In this document: in pieces, positions 48,028 through 57,644 of the stretch
Layout of the letters: every line of letters starts with the position of its first letter
Numbering within the stretch: position 1 is the first letter of the stretch
Origin: Ahaetulla prasina
Taxonomy: Eukaryota > Chordata > Lepidosauria > Squamata > Colubridae
Length of the DNA: 64,000 nt
Direction of reading: 5' to 3'
NCBI RefSeq assembly: GCF_028640845.1
Contig: NC_080539.1
Span: 194,627,436-194,691,435 of the forward strand
Notes under the pieces: model-generated
Database searches by the model: none
Seen by the model: the letters and a program-made list of their open reading frames with translations, nothing else
Told to the model about the DNA's origin: nothing
Position numbers and translations under genes: made by a program

Positions 48028-49326
48028 ATTTATTTATTTATTTATTTATTTATTATTCACACTTTTATACCGCCCTATCTCCCTAGGGACTCAGGGCGGT
48101 TTACAGCCATATAAAAAACATATATATATACAGGGTAAAACATTAATTTAAAAAACTTATTACATAGGCCGAATATTTAAAATAAAGATATAAATAATAA
48201 AACCCATTTAAAACCAAATTTAAAATTTAAACATTTAAAAATTTAAAATTCTAGTCCAGTCCTGCGCAGATAAATAGATGTGTCTTAAGCTCGCGGCGGA
48301 AGGTCCGAAGGTCAGGAAGTTGACGAAGACCTGGGGGAAGCTCGTTCCAGAGGGTGGGGGCCCCCACAGAAAAGGCCCTTCCCCTGGGTGTCGCCAGTCG
48401 GCACTGCCTGGCCGACAGCACCCTGAGGAGTCCCTCTCTGTGAGAGCGCACGGGTCGGTGAGAGGCATTCGGTGGCAGCAGACGGTCCCGTAAGTAGCCC
48501 GGCCCTATGCCATGGAGCGCTTTGAAGATCATTACCAAAACCTTGAAGCGCACCCGGAAGGCCACAGGCAGCCAGTGCAGTCTGCGCAGGAGAGGTGTTA
48601 CGTGGGAGCCACGAGGAGCTCCCTCTATCACCCGCGCAGCCGCATTCTGAACTACCTGGAGTCTCCGGGTGCTCCTCAAGGGGAGCCCCATGTAGAGAGC
48701 ATTGCAGTAATCCAGACGAGATGTCACGAGAGCATGAGTGACCGTGCATAGGGCATCCCGGTCTAGAAAGGGGCGCAACTGGCGAACCAGGCGAACCTGG
48801 TAAAAAGCTCTCCTGGAGACGGCCGTCAAATGGTCTTCAAAAGACAGCCGTCCATCCAGGAAGGCAAGTTCGCACCCTCTCCATTGGGGCCAATGACTTG
48901 CCCCAACAGTCAGCGGCTGCAGCTGACTGTACCGGGATGCCGCATCCACAGCCACTCTGTCTTGGAGGGATTGAGCTTGAGCCTGTTTCTCCCATCCAGA
49001 CCCGTGACGGCTTCCAGACACCGGGACAACACCTCGATGGCTTGGGGTGGTCCGTGTGAAAAGTACAGCTGAGTATCGCCAGCGATACAGCTGGTACCTC
49101 ACACGAAACCACTGATGATCTCACCCAGCGGCTTCATATAGATGTTGAACAAGAGGGTGAGAGAATCGACCCCTGAGGCACCCCACAAGTAAGGCGTCTC
49201 GGGGCCGACCTCTGCCCCCCCGCCAACACCGTCTGCGGCCGATCGGAGAGATAGGAGGAGAACCACCGATGAACGGGGCCTCCCACTCCCAATCCCTCCA
49301 AGCGGTGCAGCAGGATACCATGGTCG
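48028..49326 (-). mobile_element. 5'-truncated antisense L2 LINE between the two duplicate copies
   Basis: On the plus strand it opens with the (TTTA)n tail (48029-48053), then the inverted L2 terminus ttataccgccctatctcc and ctagggactcagggcggt. The 3' UTR follows, then the ORF2 C-terminal half reaching into the RT core at 49326. The 5' end falls at codons for the FD.IDH motif, so the element is truncated. Both ends coincide with the edges of the 3-kb duplicate copies. Confidence 0.9.
48251..49326 (-). pseudogene. L2 reverse transcriptase, C-terminal half, inactivated
   Basis: In minus-strand order the RT core shows DHGILLHRLEGLGV, WFSSYLSDR and CGVPQGSILSP. A frame change follows near 49150, then LFNIYMKPLGE. 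The YADD box near 49085-49096 is damaged: one extra base shifts the frame and the box reads YAGD once that base is discounted. The long downstream frame (to 48251) holds DALCTVTHALVTSRLDYCNA, VVQNAAARVI, LLRRLHWLPV and WNELPPGLRQLPDLRTFR, the usual L2 C-terminus. The order and motifs are clear, and activity is excluded by the missing Asp and frameshifts. Confidence 0.88.
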
Positions 49327-52300
49327 ATATCAAATTTGTTAGTGTATGGAGGGTTATGAAAATTCCTATGAGAGGCGGAGCCAAAAGAATGTTCTTGCAG
49401 CATTGAAAAGAGGTCTACATCTAACATATATCTGGATTGTAATACTGGATTGCTGATCTTATGAGTATTTTGTGAATTTTGAACATGCTCTTTTTGATAG
49501 ACAGCTGAAGAAGAGGCTCACATTTTCTGCATCATCAATGTTTATCTAATCTACTGAGTTTTATGGGTACTGTTGTATTAAATTGTGCTGTTTCACAGTA
49601 TTCGATATACAAAGATATCCTACTCCCTTACAGGTAATAAAAAAAGTTTATTTAACAGGTGTGAGAAAGGTCATTGTAATGCATATTTCTGTAGGTCTAG
49701 AATTCTGTGGGGTTGGGACATACAGAGATATGTATCACAATGACCTTTCTCACATCTGTTGGATTTGTATAGTAAGGAATTGAGAGGTGAGGTATGGAGG
49801 CAATTCCAGTCACTTCCCAGCATATGAAAGATATGTTTATGAAAACGTTTATTTTTTTAAAAAAAATATTTTTTAAAAAAATAATATAGAAAAAGAAAAA
49901 TAGATTAAAGAAAAATAGATTTAAAAATTAAAGTATAAACCAAAAAAGGAAAGAAAAAATTATCTTATATGTTATATTTATCAGTAGTCACTGGCTTACT
50001 AATGACTTCATTCTTATACCGCAATATGAAGAATGCAATATATTATTGTAAGATATCACAATATCTCTGCCATAATAACACACATTGTGGAATCCTTTGA
50101 TTAGTAGAAAATACTTTATTTTCCAAAACAGATAGATCATGCATTTCCAGCAACCATTTCTCTTCATCTGGAATAATATTACTTGTCGAATTCCTTAGGA
50201 TAATTCTTTTAGCCAACTCCAATGCTGGAAATCACATAATTAGTTCTCTCAAGCCTGAAGAAGCTGTGAATTTCCAGAAGATGGCGGTAGAATCATAGGC
50301 TATCTGTTAGAAGCTGCCTCCCTTAAATGTGCTGTATTGGGATCTTAAGGCACATTTAGAGGAGAGGTTGACATGCTTATAATCTTCAAAATGAAATGTT
50401 TTAGGAATTATGCAAAAATAAACAAGTCCATACTTCCTATTAAAATATTTTTCAGACATAACTTAGTGAAACAGACTGGCTCCAAGTTAGCAAAATAGTA
50501 TGACAAGGCTGCATATTCTCCCCTTATTTATTCAACCTAAATATTCAATGCTGTATAAGCTGGTCTGAAAAATTAGTGTGGCTTATAAAACGGAAAGAAA
50601 AACATCAATAACTATGCTGATGACATTATCTTGATACCTAAAATGCAAAAGGATCTGTGCTTCCTAGTAATAAGTGAAGCACCCCAATGGAAAAAATGGG
50701 ACTCATATAAAGAAGATAAAATTAATGACAGAAGGTAGAATAACCAGCCTTAGAACTGACAATGAAAATATCGAAATAGTGGATCATTTCTGCTTTTACG
50801 ATCAACATCAATACACACTGTTAAAAAATAGGCCAGAGACTAGTACTTGGAAGAGCAATTATGAAGGCCCTGGAAAAGATATTCAAATGTCACGATGTGT
50901 CATTACCAACAAAGATCAGAATTGTGGAAGTAATAGTATTCCCACCTTCTCTACGGAGGTGAAGATTGAACTTTGAAGAAACAGGACAAGAACAGGACTG
51001 ATACTTTTGAAATTTGGCATTGGAGAAAATTTGGTATAAGAACATCACTGGTAGCCAAGAAACCAAGCAAAGGGCTGGTTGAAGAAATCAACTTAAAGTT
51101 CTCACTTGAGGGACAAATGATTGGGCTCAAATTACCCTGTTTCGGATACATTATGTGAAAACCTGACTCTCTGGAGTCTAAAACCTGACTCTCTAATCCT
51201 GGGAAAGGTGGAAGGAAAGAGAAGAAAGGGATGACCAACAGCAAGGTGGATTGATTCCCTTACAGCAGCTAGGAGTGCACCATTGGAAGACATGAATGAC
51301 TAGGTTGAGGACAGATTGTCATGGAGAAAATCTGTCTATGTGGTGGGTAGGAATCAAAATGATTTGATAGCACATAAACAGTCACACTAATGTTACTTTT
51401 TTCCCCTTTTTTTGCTTATCTTCTGTGAAATAATTTATTTTATAAAACAGAGTTGTAAATATCTACATTTTTAAATCCGAGGTCAATGGATGGATGAATG
51501 CATGGATAGATTTTGAAAATTAATTACTAAATTTACATGGTATATATGCATTGCTTGCCCAATGCTAACTTCAACAAAATAATTAGTTTTAGACGCGAGG
51601 GAAGCAGCTTGCATAAATATAGTTTATTATCTTATGAATGACAGTACTGCAAAGCTTGAGAACCTTTCTTTTATTCTAATTTGTATATAATTGAAGCCAT
51701 GCAAATGTTTGGATCTCAGTAGGGTTTCTGGACTCCTTTTCTAAGGGAATTTCTCACAGCAAACTATAACGTTCTCTTTTTGTACAGAACATTGTAGCAG
51801 AAATGAATTATAGCTGTGCCAGTCCCATGAGAGAAGTTTCTTGCTTTAATATCGTGCCATCTAACTTGCAGAAAAGATATTACTAGAAGATAATATTAAT
51901 TATCAATGTAGACAAGAGGAATATGTTGCTCTTCAGAGCACTCAGCCACTCTTTTCAGCTTTGGAGTTTGGCCAGAAATTGATATGGTCTAAGGAGAAAG
52001 AGATCATAGTCATTGTTACTTATTCCTGCTATCCAAAATAATCCTCTACTTTACGTTACTGAACCCCACACATCGATCTATACATGATCAGAAAAATTGG
52101 GAATGACTGCCCAGCCAGAATATGGATTTCCACTAGGAGAAAATGTACTGCCTTCTACAACATCTGAGAGATTCTTTAGCACACAGTAAATTCCACATTC
52201 TCCCATCCTTCCCTCTCAAGAATGCTTTTTTCCTGTTTTTCATGGGAATGGATAGTAATGTTTTGGGTTATTCTCTCATTTATTAAAACTCCAGCCTGGA

Positions 52301-52372
52301 AAATGGAACACCTGAGATTTTTTCAAACCATATGTTTACCAAAGGACTAAGATTTACAACAAATGCCAAAAA
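49327..52372 (+). repeat. Duplicated segment, copy B (about 3.05 kb)
   Basis: Direct repeat of 44951-48027. It lacks 12-base-scale stretches present in copy A (near 50110 and 52200) and a 4-base stretch near 50397, and differs by about 30 substitutions. Its right edge is continuous with CR1 sequence, so copy B keeps the uninterrupted target on that side, while copy A keeps the original left flank. Confidence 0.95.
50460..51390 (+). pseudogene. RTE-BovB reverse transcriptase C-terminal remnant, copy B
   Basis: Same remnant as in copy A, duplicated with its surroundings. Here the catalytic box is YADD (50613-50624), the usual form, while copy A has YPDD, so copy A mutated after the duplication. 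The downstream frames (50674-50976 and 50973-51158) match copy A with few changes. Still broken by stops and frameshifts. Confidence 0.85.
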
Positions 52373-53159
52373 TAACAAAATGTTTCTTTCAATATATAAG
52401 AAATAAGAAGGAAGTTAAGAAAATGATTGGTCCACTAATGGGAGAAGATGCAAGATGGTAATAGGCAGCAGGAAGAAAGTAGAACTCTTAATTTCTGTTC
52501 TGCATCTGTCTTCATGCAAAAAGGAAAAAATAGTGCAACATATCAAGGGCAATACTGTGGGAGACAGAACAGGAGTGCAAGCCAAAAAATAGTAAGAGAA
52601 CATCTATCCACTTTAGATGAGTTCAGATTGCCAGGACCAGATGGCTTACGTCCCAGGGTAATGAAAAAAGCTGGCAGATGTAATCTCAGAAGCACTGAAC
52701 AAAATCTTTCAAGGCTTATGGAGTACAGGGGATCTGTTACACTGGACTGGAAAAGAACTGATGTGGTTCCAATTTTCAAAACCAGGAAAATGATAGAACC
52801 AAGAAACCACAGACCAAGCAACTTAACATGAACATCTGGGAAAATCCTAGAAAAGACAATCAAGCAGTGAATTTGTGAGCCTCTAAAAATGAACAAGGCA
52901 ATTACTAGAAACCAACATAAGTTCGTTAAAAACAAATTGTGCCAAACAAACCTTATGGTGGGGGCCATGGTAGTGCAATGGTTAGAATGCAGTATTGCAG
53001 ACTAGTTCTGTCCACAGCCAGGAGTTTGATCCTGACTGGCTCAAGGTTGACTCAGCCTTCCATTCTGCCGAGGCTGGTAAAATGAGGACCCAGACTCATT
53101 TTGGAACAATATGCTGACATTTGTAAACTGCTCTGTAAAGCACTATGGAGCAATATAGA

Positions 53160-53705
53160 TGTTGTGGCTCCCACCCCCGAACCTGGCCCTATGCCCAAAA
53201 GTGCCTTGGAGCCGGGCCTGCTGTCAGAAAGTGACTTGGACAGTGACGGGGAAGGGCCGTCAGGACTTACCTCGGAAGCACCGGCCTCCCTGGCTCAGCT
53301 CCAGGAGCCATAAACAGGCCAGGCGGAAGAGATAACGAGGCCTCCTTCCCCTGACTCTTCCCCCCCCCCAGACCACGCCTGCAGACCCAGCTGACAGCAA
53401 TCAGGCTTGGCTGAATCCTAGGTTTCGTAGGCAGGAGAGAAGGGAACAACAGAAGCAGGGGAGGGGCAGGCCTAGGAAGTGCTGAGTCATGGAGCCACAC
53501 CCCACAGGATATAAAAGGCAGCAAGAGCTGGTGTGTCTCTTTGTATCAGGCAAATCCACTGATTGACTAGAGCTGAAGGTTTTGACTCACCAGCGTCTTG
53601 GCAGCTAATGAGGGCTCTTGGCAGACGCTGATTCTTTTGCTGCCAGAGCTGATAAGAGCCGGCTAATTAAGCCATCGTTCGGACGGAGGCGAAGAAGAAA
53701 GAACA
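53160..53705 (+). mobile_element. Solo LTR, 546 bp, with perfect 5-bp target duplication
   Basis: It begins tgttgtggctccc, ends gaagaaagaaca (TG...CA), and is flanked by ataga at 53155-53159 and 53706-53710. A TATA-like box lies at 53510-53516. No internal region, primer-binding site or second LTR is present, so it is the product of LTR-LTR recombination. A 5-bp duplication fits Ty3/gypsy elements and some endogenous retroviruses; which of these cannot be decided from the LTR alone. Orientation follows the TATA box. Confidence 0.85.
53508..53516 (+). promoter_or_regulatory. TATA box of the solo LTR
   Basis: The string gatataaaa lies about 350 bases into the LTR and about 190 bases from its end, the usual place for the U3/R promoter. 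It could act as a cryptic promoter for rightward transcription; there is no evidence of use. Confidence 0.5.
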
Positions 53706-54178
53706 ATAGATGTCTAAGTTCTATTGCTATTACCTTCTTTGATAAAGTATCTAAATTAGTGGATCAAGGAAATGGATATAGTATAATTAGGCTTCAGTAA
53801 GTCATTTGACAAAAATAGTACAAAGAGAAATAGATAGCATCCAAGATGGATTTGCAACTGACTGACCAACAGCACTCAATATATAGTCCTCAATGGAACT
53901 ACATCTAAATGGAGAAAAGCATGCACTGGGGTACCTCAAGGCTCTGTCTTGGGCCCTGTGCAACATCTTCATAAATAATCTAGATGTGGGGATAGAAAGT
54001 GAGTTCATTAAATTTGTAGAGAATATCAAGTTGCTAACACTTTGGAAGATAGACTCAAGATTCAGAAGTGTCTTGACTGAGTTGAGCATTGGGCTCTATC
54101 CAACAATATTCTCAATGGTGAGAAAAATAAGGTCCTGCAGTTAGGCAGGAAAACCAAATGTTTAGGTATAGAATAGGC

Positions 54179-54660
54179 AGTATGTGCTGTCCCACTCATT
54201 CACACACACGCACAACAGGTATGCGCAGTCTTTATTAAGGCTTCCGAGCTTGAATTTGTATTCCCCAGAAATTCCATGTACTAGTACCAGCTCAACCCCA
54301 ATGAGTTCCACAAGCTACTCGAATGAAGTCAACACTAGTTCTCAAGGTAAAGGCAGGTCTACTTCACCTGGCAAAAGCAAGTTCCCAAGACAAAGGCAAG
54401 TTCCAAGATAAAGGCAAATCCACAGGGCAAAAGCAAGGCCACAGCTGAAGAGACATGGTCCAAAGTTCAAAGCAACAGAACAGAACAAGGAAATGAACAT
54501 GTTGTTCCCAGCATCATTTCACTCCCCCCTTGCTAAGCTAAATAACTGTTTCCTGGTTCAGCTCATCAAGAGGGGTGAAGCTATCTCCTTGCGAGTAATC
54601 TGACTGACCTTCTTTGTGCCTGCCTCCTCTCAACCCTACGTGATTTTGGATCTGAGGAGC
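54179..54660. other. Unidentified segment with a degenerate short tandem repeat
   Basis: CR1 sequence stops abruptly near 54178 and this unrelated segment begins (tgtgctgtcccactcattca). From about 54346 to 54445 a motif like aaaggcaagtt recurs imperfectly about five times. It continues after the L1 insertion at least to about 55090. It may be part of an LTR element or another retroelement, but no terminal structure or protein was recognised. Confidence 0.35.
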
Positions 54661-54675
54661 AGATAGTTCTTCTTC

Positions 54676-55065
54676 TTCTTCTTCTTTTTTTTTTTTTAAC
54701 ACAAAACCCATAAACATAAAAACATTTTCAATCCAGTTATTGTGTGTCGGTAGAGTGGTTACATATCTCTTATGTGCATTCAACATAGAAATATCCTTAA
54801 CTCATCTAATGTTACATTACTTCCATCTAATATCTGACCTTTTAATTAACCAATGGCTATAGCCTTTCGTTCTCTTATTCCATATACATGTCCACAAATA
54901 TATATTTTATCTAATAACATCATTCATTCCATCGTTCTAAAACCATTTAGTTTAATATTTCAGTTAATAATGATCTTCCTCTAATCTTTACTAACATAAC
55001 TTTCCTTCAAGCCATTGATAAAATAAATCCCATATCTTATAATATTGCTTTTCTTCCTGCTCTCG
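54676..55065 (-). mobile_element. Antisense 5'-truncated L1 with ORF2 terminus
   Basis: A 15-bp direct repeat, agatagttcttcttc, flanks the insert at 54661-54675 and 55066-55080, next to a T-run (inverted poly(A)). On the minus strand the 5' end reads QEEKQYYKIWDLFYQWLEG and then stops: the C-terminal end of L1 ORF2, followed by a short 3' UTR. Target duplication, poly(A) and truncation are all textbook for L1. The duplication is perfect, so it is fairly young. Confidence 0.88.
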
Positions 55066-55094
55066 AGATAGTTCTTCTTCATCTCCACTAAGGG

Positions 55095-55340
55095 TTAGAG
55101 GTTTTTTGTTGTTGTTTTTGTTTACATTTATATCCCGCCCTTCTCCGAAGACTCAGGGCGGCTTACAGTGTATAAGGCAATCGTCTCATTCTATTTGTAT
55201 ATTTTTACAAAGTCAACTTATTGCCCCCCCAACAATCTGGGTCCTCATTTTACCTACCTTATAAAGGATGGAAGGCTGAGTCAACCTTGGGCCGGGCTTG
55301 AACCTGCAGTAATTGCAGGCTCTGGGTTCTAATAACAGGC
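55095..55340 (-). mobile_element. Antisense composite SINE with L2-type tail
   Basis: It opens with a T/G-rich tail and acatttatatcccgcccttc, then gactcagggcggcttacag. Next comes the inverted SINE body (gggtcctcattttacctacc, ggaaggctgagtcaaccttg) and an inverted tRNA-like head (gcttgaacctgcagtaattg). This is a tRNA-SINE sharing its tail with L2, which is the usual way such SINEs borrow LINE machinery. Confidence 0.7.
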
Positions 55341-55360
55341 TAGGTTAGGGTTAGGGCTAG
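55341..55360 (+). repeat. Short telomere-like tract
   Basis: Two TTAGGG units with partial neighbours lie between the SINE head and a (TA)n run at 55363-55387. Confidence 0.55.
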
Positions 55361-55387
55361 AGTTATATATATATATATATATATATA

Positions 55388-56186
55388 AGCAAGATCACAT
55401 CAAATACCTGTACAATTAGCACAGGGGCCCCCCAAGGCTGTGTGCTCTCCCCACTTCTCTTCTCTCTGTATACCAATGACTGCATCTCCAATGATCCATT
55501 TGTTAAGCTACTGAAGTTCGCAGATGACACAACAGTGATTGGTCTCATTCGAGACAATGACGAATCCGCATATAGACGAGAGGGCGAACGACTAGCCTTG
55601 TGGTGCAACCAAAACAATGTGGAACTGAACACACTCAAAACCGTAGAAATGGTGGTAGACTTTAGGAAAAACCCTTCCATACTTCCACCTCTCACAATAC
55701 TTGACAACACAGTATCAACAGTAGAAACCTTCAAATTTCTGGGTTCTATCATATCGCAAGATCTCAGATGGACAGCTAACATCAAAAACATCATTAAAAA
55801 AGGACAACAAAGAATGTTCTTTCTGCGCCAACTCAGTAAGCTCAAACTGCCCAAGGAGCTGCTGATCCAATTCTACAGAGGAATTATTGAGTCTGTCATT
55901 TGCACCTCTATAACTGTCTGGTTCGGTTCTGCAACCCAACAAGAAACTTCAGAGGATAATTAGAACTGCAGAAAAAATAATTGCTACCAACCTGCCTTCC
56001 ATTGAGGACCTGTATACTGCACGAATCAAGAAGAGGGCCGTGAAAATATTTGCAGATCCCTCGCATCCTGGACATAAACTGTTTCAACTCCTACCCTCAA
56101 AACGACGCTATAGAGCACTGCACACCAGAACAACTAGACACAAGAACAGTTTTTTCCCGAAGGCCATCACTCTGCTAAACAAATAA
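55388..56186 (+). pseudogene. Rex1/Babar-type reverse transcriptase fragment
   Basis: The frame from 55388 reads STGAPQGCVLSPLLFSLYT, then the catalytic KFADDTTVIGLI with FADD intact at 55517-55528. It continues with LALWCNQNNVELNTLKT, FKFLGSIISQDLRW and VWFGSATQQ. One frame change near 55940-55955 precedes the normal C-terminus, LQRIIRTAEKIIATNLPSIE to SFFPKAITLLNK with stop at 56184-56186. It lacks the endonuclease and RT N-terminal part through truncation. LINE RTs of this clade are common in fish and some reptiles. Confidence 0.8.
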
Positions 56187-56470
56187 TTCCCTCAACACTG
56201 TCAGACTATTTACTGAATCTGCACTACTATTAATCGTTTCATAGTTCCCATCACCAATCTCTTTCCACTTATGACTGTATGACTATAACTTGTTGCTGGC
56301 AATCCTTATGATTTTATATTGATATATTGATCATCAATTGTGTTGTAAATGTTGTACCTTGATGAACGTATCTTTTCTTTTATGTACACTGAGAGCATAT
56401 GCACCAAGACAAATTCCTTGTGTGTCCAATCACACTTGGCCAATAAAATTCTATTCTATTCTATATGTGT
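55388..56470 (+). mobile_element. Rex1/Babar-type LINE, 5'-truncated, with (TTCTA)n tail
   Basis: It begins inside the RT core, continues to the ORF2 stop at 56186 and a 3' UTR of about 270 bases, and ends ccaataaaattctattctat. The 5' border abuts a (TA)n run. The ORF is nearly readable, so this is among the least decayed LINEs in the window. Confidence 0.8.
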
Positions 56471-56535
56471 GTATATATGTATATATGTAAAACATAGATA
56501 TGTATATACATATATATATGTATGTATATATATCA
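56461..56535 (+). repeat. AT-rich tatatg-type simple repeat
   Basis: Alternating tatatgtg/tatata units follow the Rex1 tail directly. Confidence 0.8.
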
Positions 56536-56574
56536 ATCAGTTCAAACCCACTAGCAGTTAAAGGAAGAAACAGC

Positions 56575-56725
56575 TGCGATCACACATTGCTCCCAGAAGC
56601 TGTCTGAAGCCTGAAGATGACGAATGAGACTTCGTCGAAACGTCGCCAAGACACTTCCAATCTTACACGGGAGAAAACCCGAACAACCAAAGACCTATAT
56701 ACAAACACCCGTGAAAACCTCAGAA

Positions 56726-56730
<5 letters not shown>
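56575..56730 (+). ncRNA. Hammerhead-like fold in a Penelope-associated segment
   Basis: At 56611-56620 ctgaagatga resembles the CUGAUGA core of a hammerhead ribozyme but with extra bases. It overlaps the first arm of a perfect 6-bp stem (gacgaa 56619-56624 with ttcgtc 56631-56636), followed immediately by gaaac (56637-56641), the second core element. Penelope-like retroelements are known to carry hammerhead motifs, and a Penelope-type RT fragment lies next to it, though on the other strand. The core variant makes self-cleavage doubtful. Confidence 0.4.
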
Positions 56731-56756
<26 letters not shown>

Positions 56757-56917
56757 CTGGGTGGTGGTGTGAGAGTGCGTGCAGATAGCGGTTTGTGTGT
56801 GTTTTCTTCTGGTAGATGGTGTGTCCTAGGGAGCCATTGGGTTTCCTGTAGACTGAGACATCTAGGAAGGGAAGTTGGTTGTTAACTTCTGTTTCCATGG
56901 TGAACTGTATTTTGGGG
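56757..56917 (-). pseudogene. Penelope-like element reverse transcriptase fragment
   Basis: The minus-strand frame reads KIQFTMETEVNNQLPFLDV, then YRKPNGSLGHTIYQKKTHTN and RYLHALSHHHP. This is the highly conserved Penelope-like RT stretch 'PFLDV...R..G.L...VYRK.T.T..YLH..S.HP'. It ends in an (AT)n run (56731-56756). No GIY-YIG endonuclease is seen. Penelope elements retrotranspose by a mechanism distinct from LINEs and LTR elements; this piece is a fossil. Confidence 0.85.
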
Positions 56918-56930
56918 CTCTATGATTTTA

Positions 56931-57644
56931 TATTTCTATAATTTTAGCTGTGCCAAACCTATATACTGGGAAGAAACATTTTTAGCTGAGTGAGAACATT
57001 TCTATAACCACCTTCTATTTACTATCATTTGGTACAGGAATTCTCATCATTGTTAAAATGCATGATAGGAAACTTCCATTGGTAAAAAATATAGCAGAAA
57101 ATCCTCAGACTTACCCAAGGCAGATCATCTTACCATTGTTGCAGTTATCTTAAGTTTGTGGAGAATGTTCTGCTCTGTGACATGATGGGCATATCATGTG
57201 CAAGAGAGAATACTTTATATAAACAGCCTCTTACTTGATTTAATATATCTTGGCAAATATTAGTATAAAAACAGAGCTAGCATTAGGCAAATGTCAGTTT
57301 CAAAGCTGCTGTATGTATTATGACCATACTATATTTCTTTTTCAGGGACTGCTTCTGTATTTTGGGCCTCCTTACCTCATCTGGCCCTGCTTTTAAGCCC
57401 CAAGATTTAAAAATGTGCTTATTTCTACCAACTTTGTCTGTTTGATTTATGCTGATTTTGATCAACATTTATAATCATTAAATTTGTGTGTGTGTGTGTA
57501 GTGCTAATTTAAGCTTTTCATTCTTCTTGAGTACGATTAATGAAAAAGTGGAATATAACTATTTTAAAATTAATGAGTTAAATACCATTGAATGTTTTGG
57601 CCTCATTACTCATTGAAATGAAAGAACAAATTATTTGATAACCC
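56931..57644. other. Non-coding DNA, nothing recognised
   Basis: Apart from a short (GT)n run near 57486-57500 no feature is supported. Confidence 0.4.

Larger units (their letters stand above)
52957..53731 (+). mobile_element. tRNA-derived SINE nested in CR1 and split by a solo LTR
   Basis: The head (ggggccatggtagtgcaatg, gttagaatgcagtattgcag) is followed by gctcaaggttgactcagcct and aaatgaggacccagactc. The 3' end, tgtctaagttctattgctat, is displaced to 53711-53731 by the LTR. Without the LTR the SINE is a complete unit of about 225 bases. Removing the SINE restores the CR1 frame across LITFFD, so it inserted in an already present CR1. The target duplication is not clear-cut. Confidence 0.85.
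52300..54178 (+). mobile_element. CR1 LINE, RT N-terminal half, interrupted by SINE plus LTR
   Basis: The CR1 frame can be followed from inside the right edge of copy B (NAKNNKMF near 52360). It continues through IGPLMGED, FCSASVFMQKGK and LPGPDGLRPRVMKK (near 52624) to LDWKRTDVVPIFK. After the insertion it resumes with TFFDKVSKLVDQGN and TGVPQGSVLGP. The catalytic box is lost: the frame at 54013-54024 reads FVEN where FADD is expected. It breaks off near 54178 without the CR1 3' end. Several stops; inactive. Confidence 0.8.
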
